Assembly: GCA_029948255.1 (NCBI GenBank)
Contig: JALIZF010001912.1
Coordinates: 1,364,001-1,428,000, forward strand
Source: Telmatactis stephensoni
Taxonomy: Eukaryota; Cnidaria; Anthozoa; Actiniaria; Isophelliidae
Reading direction: 5' to 3'
Length of the DNA: 64,000 bases
The notes under the pieces: model-generated
What the model was told of the DNA's origin: nothing
Seen by the model: only the letters and a program-made list of their open reading frames with translations
The model's database searches: none
Program-made: the position numbers and the translations under genes
Shown here: piece after piece, positions 33,696 through 43,809 of the stretch
Numbering within the stretch: the first letter of the stretch is position 1
How the letters are laid out: each line of letters begins with the position of its first letter

Positions 33696-34140
33696 CTTTC
33701 ACGGGGCAACACTCTTTCACAAGCACAGCTGCCACAGGCTTCCCAGTCTGATTATTTGTGGATTATGTCTAGTAACGGTCATTTCCAGGTTGAAAGCCAA
33801 ATATACCCTGTTAGAAATGCTCTCAAAATGACTGATCTTTTCAAACATCATGGCAAATATTGAGTTCAAAAATAAAGATTAATGCTTATTTAAGTCTCGA
33901 AACTCAGGGATAGCTTGTTACCTCTTTCCCTCATTCCTTTCCTTCCCTCACCCCTATTTGCGTTCTGGTGTACGCCGATCAGGTGGCACATACAGCACAA
34001 TCGGAGAACAGTGAAAACGATCGACTGGTTTTCACTATCGAAGCAAGACAACGCCAAGCTCGTGTTTTCACTTGTAAAAGTAGCGACGCAAGCATAAACG
34101 CTAGCGCAAAAGAACGGAAGGTTTTATTTTTCTTGCGCGG

Positions 34141-34336
34141 GCTTGCGTCGTCTTTCGTTGTCTTTCGTCGTCTTGCGTTGTCTTGCTTCGTCTTGTGTCG
34201 TCTTTCGTTGTCTTTCGTTGCCTTGCGTTGTCTTGCGTCGTCTTTCGTTGTCTTGCGTTGTCTTGCATGCGTTGTGTTGAGTCATCGTGCGTGGTCTTGC
34301 GTGGTTTTCCGTTGTCTTGCGTCGTCTTGCGTCGTT
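34141..34336. repeat. 10-bp minisatellite (CTTGCGTCGT), copy 2
   Basis: Duplicate of 10519-10721 with about one repeat unit fewer and scattered substitutions. Confidence 0.75.
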
Positions 34337-34869
34337 AGCGTGAACCAGGCATTATGTCGTGTTTTATCCCACATCATAGGAAATGTAGCCAATCAGAAAG
34401 CAGGAAAGCCGTTGTATATTCGGCGGTATTCAACTGTCTCTTCCCATGCATTTATTTGCTGTATTTTCTATGTTGTGGGCTTAGTGTAGGATAAAATAAT
34501 TGTATGTATTTGCTACCTGACGCATCAAATCAAAGCGATTTGAATTCATGTTACGGGGACAAATTCTAATGTAAGTAAAGTAAAATATTATCACTTGCGA
34601 AAAAAAAAAGTCCTGATATTCGAAAAAAGGAAATGAAAAAAGGGAAAAAAAGAAAGAAATTTGTAATGTCTAAGAAATGCATCCCACAGAAACAATGCAG
34701 TGAGATATATGAATAATTATAATTAAAAATAAAAAATGAATATGAAATTTATCAGAAAAAATATTAAAAACACCAAACATTTAAAAACAAGTTCAAAAAG
34801 ATGTAATTTTAACTTAAAGCTTGGGAGAGAAATGGAAAAATGAAGAAAAAAAGAAGTCAGAAAAGAATC

Positions 34870-35175
34870 CGGCGTCGACGAGGATCGAACCTGTAACCCC
34901 TTAAAGAGCACCCCCGGAAATAAAATAACAGACTGAATGAATAACTGTAAAAGGAAAAAAAGAAAATGAAATTTTGGGACGATTCTCCCGAGACATTCTG
35001 AGAAGCTGAGACATCGAATCGACTTACGTTACGGATGAAGATTTCGGCCCCATCCACGCTATCCCGGTGCTACATATTACAGTTATCTTAGCCCGAAGGC
35101 CAGGGAGGGAGACGATATCCGGACCCTAATCCATACCTTTAGATATCACCTTAGACCGCTGCGCTACCTAGACAC
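34870..35175 (-). repeat. tRNA-like promoter boxes, possible SINE remnant, copy 2
   Basis: Duplicate of 11331-11635, with B-box-like GGTTCGATCC and A-box-like TAGCGCAGCGGTCTAAGG on the minus strand. Confidence 0.35.
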
Positions 35176-35578
35176 TTAATACATTTAATGACTAATCGGG
35201 GTAGTCTATTCGGCGAAGTTTCATTGTAATGCTAATACTCCCCAGGGAAAGAAATGAACCAATCAGAGTCCAGCTATCAAAAAATGGCTGTTTTGTAAAT
35301 AAATAGAAAGAGAGAATAAAAGAATAAGTTTTCAGGAACATCGAGCTTGTCTGCATTGTTTTACTTCATCGATTTGTCCCAATTCCCCAGTGAGATAGAA
35401 GAACCAATCAAAATATAGTCGATTGAAGAGGGATCAATAAATTTCCATGATTATTTTAAGTACAGCAAGCTTCAAGCCGTTACGTACGCTATTACTTATG
35501 GATTTTTATTTCCCTTCCAAAGTGAAATGATCGGCCTCATTGAAGATGTTCAGTTGGAATCCACGTTTCTTATTTCAG

Positions 35579-35621
35579 GAATATCCCTAGAGCGTATAAT
35601 CAGATTAAAACATCAGCAAAG
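35579..35621 (+). other. Possible untranslated micro-exon, copy 2
   Basis: Duplicate of 12034-12074 with intact splice-site-like ends but two more bases inside (GAGCGTATAATC against GAGCTTAATC). Confidence 0.2.
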
Positions 35622-36119
35622 GTAAGTTCTTTTATAAGTTAAGGTGATTTAAAATTTGGATTGATACTTTTAGCTCATCGTTTTAAAACAAAGCTCGTAG
35701 TTGTTTACATGTACGCGTTTGTTCTTCAATATTAACACCAAATTTGTTAGTTACATGGTCGATTTGAGTTTAATTGTGTAAGTAGACGAGAAATTAAATT
35801 ATTAACTGATCTCGTCAAAATGTATCCCCGAAAACTCCACAGAGAATCTCGTAATGCAGAATGCCAAACTCGCGCAAGTTTTTATATTGTCGTATTCAAA
35901 ATATTGGGAAATGTCATTTCTGCCTAGAAACTTAATAACACAAAAAGGTAAACTTTTTAAATCTTTCATAGTGCTTTCATTACATGATGAAATCTTTCAA
36001 GTGATTCACTGCTCTGCCTGACGAATTATCCTATACATAGTCTCATGCGACCTGCGCTGGGGCTATTGTTAATGGGGCTTGTTGCTTAATTTGTAGAAAC
36101 CCAGAACACAAAATGTTAT

Positions 36120-36330
36120 TTTCCCTGTAGCTTGTAACATTGTACACAACATGCATTGTGCGTGTGTCCGACCCTGCAACAGGTGCGCGCAACAGTTAGA
36201 GAAGTAGAAACGAGTTCTTTTTCTGAAGCCATACCAACGTTTTGCACAACTGCAGAAGTACAACCGAGCTTTTTCTGGGGCATTGCGCGCGCCTGTTGCA
36301 GGGGTTAACACACGTTCTGTTGCGCGCAAC
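36120..36330. mobile_element. GCGCAAC-rich inverted repeat at the duplication edge
   Basis: An inverted-repeat segment with CCTGCAACAGGTGCGCGCAA on one side and TTGCGCGCGCCTGTTGCAGG on the other. In copy 1 only the left part survives (12600-12739) because the duplication breakpoint falls within it. It is probably a non-autonomous DNA element. Confidence 0.55.
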
Positions 36331-36957
36331 ATTGCGGCAATAACCTTGGACTATTTAAATTGTTATGAGTTGGATTTTGGTATTTCAAACCTTAGTGGCT
36401 ACCATTTCCAGAGCTAATGCACAAATTCCAGATGGCGCGGAGCTTCAGTAACGAAATTTCGGATAAATTTCGACGAATTTTTCGTTCTTTTACTCAAGTA
36501 AGCATACGTCTGTTGTGGGCAGGACCAGAGTTCAAACGTCGCCCGGACAAAAATTCTTACACATGTTCTAAAATGAAACACTTATAATTATAAATAAAAA
36601 CAGTTTTCTGATAAACGTCTAATGTCCGTATGCTTTTTCCTTGTGCTTGTCTACTGACACCTATCGTTTCCTTGACAGCCTAGATATGAGCATAGTCTGG
36701 ATTTTAACCTTCTTCTCTGGATGGACTGGATGGAGAAGGTCGAAATATGGCACTATGTATTCTAAATGATGCATTTTTAGCAAGCGGCGTTATTAAACGT
36801 TTGATTAACTTACCAGTTATATATAATATAGAACCGCATAATGAGACTAATACAATTAGCAGTGTTGTTCGTCCACTTTGAAGCTCCATGTCCACGGACC
36901 TGATGAAATGACATTAATATAAAAATCTGAAAGAAATTTCTCATCCTCATTAACTAA
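36331..36957. other. Intergenic stretch, nothing recognised
   Basis: Unique within the window; no supportable gene or repeat. Confidence 0.5.
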
Positions 36958-36959
36958 TT

Positions 36960-37138
36960 AGTTGCTTGTGAAAGACTTGTGTACTGTAAAACATTGTTGG
37001 GTCTTGTTGTGTTCTGTGAAAAATTGTTGTGTTCCACGAAACTTTGTTGTGTTTAGTGAAAGCTTGTTGTGTTCTACGAAACTTTGTTGTGTTTTCAAAG
37101 CAATTTTGCATTGTGTTTTGCCCCTGTGGGCCACCGTA
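36960..37138 (-). mobile_element. TACGGTGGCC-ended element with 20-bp array, inverted copy
   Basis: Reverse-oriented third copy of the element at 9849 and 33482. It ends (minus-strand start) with TGCCCCTGTGGGCCACCGTA, and the AACACAACA units appear as TGTTGTGTT. It is outside the segmental duplication, so it inserted independently. Confidence 0.7.
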
Positions 37139-37143
37139 GTAAT

Positions 37144-37520
37144 CAAATGTAACGCACTCCTCTCCTTTTGAAATGTTTGTTATCTCCGTGATTGAAGTAC
37201 TGGTCTGGATTCTACATTGAATATTGGATTTGAATCAAAAGTTTGGTACGAATTGAGTGTATTCCAGTGGAGTTATTCAATTTTTCTTTGACACCTAGAG
37301 CGCGAGTTAGTTATTTAATGGAACGCACTCCCCCCCCCCCCCCCCTCCTGAAATTTTTGTTACATTCTTGGATGACGAAGTACTGGTCTGGGCTTTTCGA
37401 AGAATACTCACATTGAATCTTGGTACGAGTTAAGTGTATTCTAGTTGAGTCATTCAATTTTTCTGAGTCGGACGAGAACGCGCGCGAGTTATAGTTATTT
37501 AATGGAACGCGCTCCTCTCC
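37144..37520. repeat. Two tandem R units
   Basis: Two successive copies of the unit seen at 9684-9840, each with AACGCACTCC, a GAAGTACTGGTCTGG word and GAGCGCGAGTTAG or a similar ending. A pure C run of about 16 bases occurs at 37331-37346. Confidence 0.65.
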
Positions 37521-38740
37521 CTTATAATTTATAATATATCCTATGTGACAGGGCAACTAGGACCTCAAATTATATCATTTTTAGTTTTATTCCAATTCGT
37601 GTTAAGGAATTTAGGTTTTCATAATTAATTGTTAGGGAATGTAATAATCCTTAGGTGTGTTTAGGTATTTACATCCTGTTTTCGTGTTCTCATGCATGAG
37701 TAATTTAAGTTCAAGTTCAAGTTTATTTTTGCCGTATCAATTAATATTAACAAATAAAAATAGATAAATAAAGATAAATCATTCTCCTTTATATGTGATT
37801 TTCCTTGTTATTATTGAGTGCTATAATCTGATTAAGCCAGGCACTCCTTGCATGACGTATGACTGAGTAGGAGTTTTAAATACTTTTTCCAGTCACACCT
37901 TAGTTCCTTTAAGTATAAATACAGGACTACTAGTCCTAGCATTTTAGTTGAATAAGTTGGGACAAACAAGTGCTACAAGGAAGAAGACAAAAGAACGTTT
38001 CTACTATAATTAAGGTAAAGCTATTGCTAAATGTTAGGTCAACACCTATTACTAGCACATACTGTTTTGTTGACAGATTTAAGCACTTTTACATAGTCTC
38101 TGTATGTTTTTGCAAGTTATTCACGATCAGTTGTAGTAGAATAATAGCTTTAGTTTCAATCTAATTGAACAAGCGTTACAACTGAGCTAGAATATTAATT
38201 ACTCAGGCTTCCTGTGGAATGCCCGAGTTTAAAATTGGGCTTCATTGTCGTTCAGTCACAAATCCCAGTCTAGTAGGTAAAGCGCATGCGTGCAGATAGT
38301 AAAGCTCATGCGTGGAAGTAAGCAAAGCAAACATGTTTGGAAATCATGGCGGATGAACTGTCGAAGATGTCGATCGCTATCAAATTGACGCGTAAATATG
38401 TCTTCTAATACGCTCAAACTACATCCAAATAGACACGCTGTTTGCTGTAGGCCCACACTAAACCATGTCGAGCGTTTTCGGAACGGGTCAGCGAACATTT
38501 CTGAGTGAACCATCGAGAACCATGCTATATCAAATGAGTTATCTAATGTGAATCGTATTCATAAGCATCGTCGAGTCGAGTGAACCAAGTAGAATATACC
38601 ATTACGAACTAAGGAATGTCTGAAGAACAAGAGCAGAAAGGTTAGAGAGTTTGTTTACGAACGTATTCGTTCAACTATACCTAAGTCACCCAAATTGTAT
38701 TGCTATTTGAAAGCTAAAAAACAAGAAAATAAAGGAAAGT
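37521..38740. other. Intergenic stretch
   Basis: No supportable gene. A GTTCAA repeat followed by GTTTATTTTTGCC near 37708-37730 could be the 3' tail of a minus-strand LINE, as at 55677. A direct repeat TAAAGCGCATGCGTG / TAAAGCTCATGCGTG lies at about 38278-38315. Confidence 0.45.
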
Positions 38741-39780
38741 TTGATATTGATTTCTGGATGCTCCATAACAATTTAATGCTGAACGACGACAAGACTGAGA
38801 TGTTAGTCTTTCATCGAAAGTAAAGTCCTGCTCCTCCACTGGAAAGCATGCAAGTAGCAAGGGAACGCATTCTACCATCTACCCTAGCAAGGAACATTGG
38901 GGTCATTTTTGACTCTCAGTTAGTTTAGATAATCAAATAATTACTAGCGTCTGTAAATCTGCGTTTCATTCAATAAGAGCTATTTATCGTATTAGGAGAT
39001 ACCTTAGCTTAGATACGGCTAAAACCCTCGATCGTTCACGCATTTGTTACGCCAAAATTAGATTTTTGCAATGCTCTTTTCTATGGCATTCCCAGGTGTA
39101 AAATTCATCGTCAATATGTTCTTATTTAGTGCTACTAGATTAGTAACTCTTTCTAAGAGATCTGGTCACGTAACTCCTCTTTTAATGGAGCTTTGCTGTC
39201 TTCCAGTGGAACCGCGTATCCAATTTAAGATGTTCAGCGGCGGATCTAGAATTTTTGAAAGGGGGGGCACCATTTTACAAAACACGTTGGTGGGGGTTTA
39301 GCTTCCTTACCCCCCCCCCCCCCCCTCTAAAATAAATGATAACATCGCAGGGCCGTAGCAAGCAATGAAATTTTGAATGGCTAAAAACCTATATTATGAC
39401 CGTCCTTTTTCGCGAGCGTAGCGAGCCCGAAATTTGAGCTAAGGCGCGTCAATTTATTAATTAATAATTACGATAAAACCAACAACAACAAACATTTAGA
39501 AAGTAAAGCTTTGGGAAAGTATATTGTCCTTTACGTTTAGACAGAAGAAATAAGGAAGGCCCAACTGAAAAGGGGGAGCACCGGCCCCCCTGCGCATGCC
39601 CCCTCCCCTCTTGGATCCGCCACTGGATGTTGTTATATGCCTATAACATAGCTTAACACTAAATGTTTTAGTAAGTATATCTTAGTGCCACATTAACCTA
39701 TGATACTAGAAATTCACCTAAGTTTAGCTTACTTAAGAAGGTTTAACTCTAGACATCCTAAGGTTACAAATAAGGTCATA
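38741..39780 (+). mobile_element. CR1/L2-type LINE ORF2 C-terminal remnant, split by an insertion
   Basis: Translations in shifting frames read as the end of a LINE reverse transcriptase: LMLNDDKTEMLVFHRK (about 38772-38820), ARNIGVIFDSQL (about 38890-38925), AFVTPKLDFCNAL (about 39039-39077), then LVTLSKRSGHVTPLLMEL (about 39140-39193) and LPVEPRIQFKM (about 39200-39233). The last words join across the 391-bp insertion at 39235-39625 to LLYAYN. Stops and frameshifts make it inactive. It is a different family from the fragments at 940 and 23870. Confidence 0.8.
39235..39625. mobile_element. 391-bp TIR element inserted in the LINE, 6-bp target duplication
   Basis: Begins CAGCGGCGGATCTAGAA and ends CTTGGATCCGCCACTG, and is directly flanked by GATGTT on each side (39229-39234 and 39626-39631). 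Removing it restores the LINE reading across the joint. A shorter relative with ends CAGGGGCGGATTTAGG and TGGATCCATCCCTG lies at 55324-55486. The C-rich and G-rich interior has no gene. Confidence 0.8.
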
Positions 39781-40160
39781 TTTCACAACTCATTCACGGG
39801 AATATATCAGGACAATGGCATATTATGCAATTATATATTTCTGTATTAGAAAAACTTTAAGCGAAAAATAAGTCTGTATAAATAATACAATAAAATTATA
39901 AATAATTTACAAAATTTTCCTAATGCTAATAATTCGTTATTTTATTAGAATTACGGCATCCCGCCACTAAGTTTACACGCGTAAAAAAATTCCAAACAAA
40001 ATATAATAGCCTCGGAATACCCCCAAAATCCGCCACTAAGTTTACAAAAAAAAAGGCAAAGGCTAATGTTTACTTCGAAATCGCGGGGAGCGGTTGCCCA
40101 GTCTCCTGAGCCAAAGGCTCATGTATCAAGCGTTCGAAGGTGCGCCCTCTACCCCCTCTA
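39781..40160. other. Intergenic stretch, nothing recognised
   Basis: AT-rich with repeated CCGCCACTAAGTTTACA words (also near 40365), so it includes some local repetition, but no gene. Confidence 0.45.
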
Positions 40161-40306
40161 TCCATCAGTGCTCCGTTTTAAGGGTACTTAAAGAGCTACA
40201 CGGAAAGGAAAGAAGTCGAAACAAGGATGTGAGGTCACTGGGGATTGAACTCGGGACCTCTCGCACTGAAGGCCGTGCACAAACCAACTGTGCCATCCTT
40301 GCTCCT
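40161..40306 (-). mobile_element. tRNA-derived SINE (member 2)
   Basis: Matches 13958-14110 from TCCATCAGTGCTCCGTTTTA to the tRNA-like end GGCACAGTTGG... on the minus strand, with A and B boxes preserved (B box GTTCAATCC). It is diverged by several substitutions. Confidence 0.8.
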
Positions 40307-40645
40307 ACACGCGCAAAATTTTCCTAATCAAATACAAGAGTCAGCGGAGCCCAAAAATCCGCCACTAAGTTTACACGCGCATAGCCTGAGTATCAGGCCC
40401 TCTGGGGTGGGGAGGGGGAGGGAAAGGGGAAGGGGACTGGGGAGAGGGGAAAGGGAAAAGGAGGGCCTGACACAAACACATATCAGGAGCTGTGTTCATC
40501 GGCCGTATTTTGGCCGAAATCCTGATTGGTCAAGAGAACAATAGGTCGCAAACCGGATGTTAACAGACTTGTTCTGTAAGATCAATCCACCATCTTGAAG
40601 TCTTTCTCTCATGATTCGACTTTTAGATTTTAGCTGTAATCATCA

Positions 40646-40915
40646 ATGAGTATTTCTGTAAAAGAAGAAGCTTTTCGAACAGCCCTAGACTTTTTTTCCG
40701 GGCATAAATCCCAAGAAAGAACAGATAGAATGTGTCAAAAGTTTGGTCGTTGACCGACAAGACGTACTTGGCGTCCTCCCGACTGGCTACGGGAAAAGCT
40801 TCATCTATCAAATTGTGCCCAAGATTTATTCTAACTTGTGGAAAGCGAAGCACAATGAAGATAAAGTGTTCAAAGTTATTGTGGTCAACCCGCTTGAACT
40901 GATCTTTGAGGACAG
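40646..40915 (+). pseudogene. RecQ-like DEAD-box helicase N-terminal fragment
   Basis: An ATG at 40646 opens SVKEEAFRTALDFF. After a frameshift near 40700 the reading continues KKEQIECVKSLVVDRQDVLG, then the ATP-binding motif LPTGYGKSF (about 40780-40806) and VIVVNPLELIFED (about 40876-40914), which corresponds to motif Ia. RecQ helicases unwind DNA with ATP; only the first quarter of the helicase core is present, without the DEAD/DEAH box, so it cannot act. It lies wholly inside the MULE-like element, with DNA before the ATG that could be captured upstream sequence. Confidence 0.75.
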
Positions 40916-41250
40916 GACGGTACTATCTTTCGCAGTCGGAGTATTTCCGGTTGGTGTCCTAACAGAAGTAACTCTCTTCGTTTTTCTCTCTGGAGTCTTT
41001 GCTGTGGTTCTCGAGTTGAGTGCATCTTTTATTTCTTTATAAACTTTGCAGCAGTTGAAGATCTTTCGAGCACACGGCCTACAAAGTTTACCAGTTTGGT
41101 CTTGTGTTTTGATCACACTTATTCCGACGGCGAGCAATACATCTGATAATATTATATGTTCACCAAATGAAGAGCAAAATTCTTTGTTTCTTGAGGCAGA
41201 ACAGAGGTACAGTGGATGCTTTTACTCCATAATTTACTTTTATGTTTACT
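40915..41250 (-). pseudogene. Fragment of a cysteine-containing protein, opposite strand
   Basis: On the minus strand an open stretch reads through LLAVGISVIKTQDQTGKLC, RPCARKIFNCCKVYKEI and a basic, Ser/Thr-rich region (TPERKTKRVTS). The C-x2-C and following helix resemble the second half of a ZAD-like or similar zinc-binding domain; this is a weak identification. It has no good start codon at a domain edge and is bounded by the helicase fragment, suggesting a second captured piece. Confidence 0.45.
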
Positions 41251-41671
41251 TTGCAAAGATGGCAAATCAAAAAAAGTCCATCCGAAGTTTACGGCATGTT
41301 CGCTACTGGCCTGAGACTACGCGGCTACTTACAATTGTATTAGGTTGCAAGAGCCAGTTTAACCCCTAGGGTTGTTCTCTTGCAACCTCCACAATTTTTT
41401 TTTCTTTTTTTTGTAAAATATTATATTATTGTATTAAATGTAGAGTGTGGAAATAAAGAACCTTTGAACCTACATGTCAAAACAACGCGAACCGGAAACG
41501 ATTTTAATTGGCTGATATTTATTGTCACGCGTCACGAATTCCAAGGGGGCGGAACGGCTCACGATATACGATTGTGTCAGGCCCTCTTTTCCTTTCCTTT
41601 CCCTCCCCCTCCCCTCCCCTCCCCTCCCCCTCCCCACCCCAGAGGGCCTGATACTCAGGCTAACACGCGCA

Positions 41672-42209
41672 AAATGTTCCTAACGAAAACAAAACTAATT
41701 AATCTAATTAATGTTTGCTTTTGTCAGTCGTTCTGAACTTTGCCGAGTTTCTGTTTCCTATCCGTATTTATATAATATTTTTAGGAAAATTTTGTGCGAC
41801 TAACTTTGGTGGCGGATTTGAATTTCTAAAAGAAAAATTTTCTAAAATAATAGACAAAAGATAATGTCATAATATGAAAGTGTCAAATGACCGTTATTTC
41901 ATTAAGTTTCTCATTTTACATAGAGTTATGATGTAATTTCCTGTATTATACAAACTCTAGTTAGTTTCATTTTAGCATGTTTATTGTACATAGTTCAAGG
42001 ATTCTCAATTTATAATATGATTGTATTATAAACTTAGCTTATTTTTTTATACTTTTCATTTCATTATAGAAATCCATATGTTAGTCGTTCCCGTTTGTTA
42101 GACTGTAACCCGGGACTGTAAATAAATAAGCTGTTGGAAGTCAATAATAAAATTGTTTTTAAACTTTCCTTAAATCACTTGGTTCTCGCGTGACTGTCCG
42201 TGTCACTCT
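41672..42209. other. AT-rich intergenic stretch
   Basis: No gene. The left part repeats the AACTTTG..GGCGGATTTG type words seen before the MULE-like element. The right part has no recognised feature. Confidence 0.45.
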
Positions 42210-42416
42210 GTTACACCGATAAGAAAGTACTGGTCTGGGTTCTAGATAAAATACTGATTTTGAATCGGACGTTTGGTAATAATTGAGTGGATTCTAGGTG
42301 AATGATTCAAGTTTTCTTGGTCGGCTAGAACGCGAGTTAGTTATTAAATATGTAACGTACTCCTCCCCCCTGAAATTTATATCACATTCTTGAATAAAGT
42401 ATTGATCTGGGTTTTT
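42210..42416. repeat. R units, one full and one partial
   Basis: Contains GAAAGTACTGGTCTGGGTTC, GGCTAGAACGCGAGTTAG and ACGTACTCCTCCCCCC, the marks of the R unit, and stops directly before the TACGGCGGCC element. Confidence 0.6.
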
Positions 42417-42735
42417 TACGGCGGCCGAGAGCGGCAATAAAAAAGGTCAAAGTGAAAAAAATGTCAAAATTAAACGACAAAAAGTCAAAGTGAAAAATGT
42501 CAAAACGACAAAGTGAAAAATGTCAAAACGACAAAGTGAAAAATGTCAAAACGACAAAAAGTCAAAGTGAAAATGTCAAAACGACAAAAAGTCAAAGTGA
42601 AAAATGTCAAAACGACAACGTGAAAAATGTCAAAACGACAAAAAGTCAAAGTGAAAAATGTCAAAACGACAAAAAGTCAAAGTGAAAAATGTCAAAATTC
42701 AGTTGCTTTTGACGTCTCTCCGTTTGGCCGCAGAC
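42417..42735. mobile_element. TACGGCGGCC-ended element with 23/30-bp tandem array
   Basis: Starts TACGGCGGCCGAGAGCGGCA, which matches the start of the element at 9849 at 16 of 20 positions. It then carries about nine tandem units of AAAGTGAAAAATGTCAAAAC with optional AAAAAGTC inserts, and ends near CCGTTTGGCCGC. The Lys-rich frame through the array has no conserved termini and is not a gene. Confidence 0.6.
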
Positions 42736-43014
42736 ATTTTGTCTTCAGACGATTTGTCACGAAGCACTCACGACGAAAAGCCAAATGACCAAAAGTCAAT
42801 GTCCGATTCAAAACTTCCAGGGGTTCCTTGTAATAAACCAAAAGGACTGGGTCGGGTGAAGAGTAAAGCAAAGCTGCTTGGTTGAAAGTTATTTCCGTGT
42901 CCTTTCTTTAATTATGGGAAAAAACCTCAAATATAAAGTAGGGTTGAAGGTAAGATTCGTTATTTTAGTGTATTTTGGGGTCGCGCGGGTTTACGTAGCT
43001 AATTAATCTGTATC

Positions 43015-43709
43015 AAGAGAGCATAAACAAGAGAGAGAAACTTGTTAATGGGGCGCGCGCCGTGATGATTCCCATCTGTGCTATTTTTAGCAACCGGATG
43101 CAGTTTAATTTTCGTCTTACCCTACTCCCGTGCGTCGAAAAATTGAACGAGTGGAATTTTGCGATTTGAGCTTCATAAAATCACACAATTGATACCAAAT
43201 TTATTCTAGATTCCACGAAAAAGCCATCTGATGTCCAATTAATAACATACATTACAAAATTATAAAAACAAACGAGTTTTTCTCAACTAAATGAGCGAAA
43301 TGTTTTGAGTAAACCGATAAGCGCGCTCGATGACGTCTGATGCATCAGTAGCGCGCGCATTTCCGCTAAAATTTCTTTCAAAAACACAACAAAATCCTCG
43401 ACGTTTTTGCCTTTTTTTTCATCCAAATCATTCCTTTGTAATCAGAAAGTATACACTTTTGATGGTACATAATATGAACAAGAGCAGAACTAAGATAACT
43501 TTGATTTTAATGCTGTTTTTGAAAACTCAAGTCTGTACTAAACGGTTCTCCGGGTCCGGAAGTGTCAAATTATGACGCACGGGAGTAGGGTTAGACGAAA
43601 ATTCAACTGCATCCGGTTACTAAAAATAGCACAGATGGGAATTATCACTGCGCGCGCAGGCGCGCTCCCCATTAACAAGTTTCCCTCTCTTATTTATGCT
43701 AGCTCTCTT
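43015..43709. mobile_element. 695-bp MULE-like MITE with ~130-bp TIRs
   Basis: Begins AAGAGAGCATAAACAAGAGA and ends with a complementary GCTCTCTT. The arms pair through AAACTTGTTAATGGGG, CATCTGTGCTATTTTTAG, CCGGATGCAGTT and CCCTACTCCCGTGCG. Flanks are ATCTGTATC (43006-43014) and GTCTGTATC (43710-43718), a 9-bp duplication with one mismatch. There is no transposase; the frame at 43330-43575 has no family features. Confidence 0.75.
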
Positions 43710-43726
43710 GTCTGTATCGACCACAG

Positions 43727-43804
43727 AGGATCTTGTGCGAGCGAACGTACGTCCAGCTATAATTGTGAAGAGGCTGAAGAAAACATTTGACATATCGCTT
43801 GGGG
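43727..43804 (+). other. Possible coding exon
   Basis: An acceptor-like CGACCACAG precedes and a strong donor (GGGG then GTGAGT at 43805) follows a 78-nt segment with one open frame, EDLVRANVRPAIIVKRLKK and onward. The peptide looks protein-like but I cannot assign a family, and no partner exon was found nearby. Confidence 0.25.
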
Positions 43805-43809
43805 GTGAG

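Larger units (their letters stand above)
22933..36264. repeat. Segmental duplication, copy 2 (contains receptor gene 3)
   Basis: Second copy of the block at 1-12739. The offset starts at 22932 and rises to about 23304-23313 after a 384-bp insertion, then to about 23630 after a further ~321-bp length difference near 32920-33245. The left junction lies inside BEL/Pao sequence that continues to the left, and the right junction lies inside a GCGCAAC-rich inverted repeat (36120-36330) that is complete here but cut short in copy 1. Differences are mostly single bases and small indels, pointing to a recent event. Confidence 0.9.
40382..41662. mobile_element. Mutator-like element carrying gene fragments (Pack-MULE-like)
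   Basis: A 1281-bp element with long inverted ends: TAGCCTGAGTATCAGGCCCT on the left and its exact complement on the right. The match continues through about 40 bp and then a G-rich tract to AGGGCCTGACACAA, close to 98 bp in all. It is flanked by an exact 9-bp duplication ACACGCGCA (40373-40381 and 41663-41671). Long TIRs and 9-bp duplications are the signature of the Mutator superfamily. The interior has no transposase but contains part of a RecQ-like helicase (+ strand, 40646-40915) and part of a cysteine-containing protein (- strand, 40915-41250), on opposite strands. A 204-bp relative with TAGCCTG ends lies at 59901-60104. Confidence 0.85.

Noticed and set aside
39235..39625. hAT classification of the CAGCGGCGGAT element
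   Set aside because: The flanking duplication is 6 bp, not 8 bp, so the class was left open.
41380..41736. Pro-rich protein
   Set aside because: It covers the C-rich inverted end of the MULE-like element.
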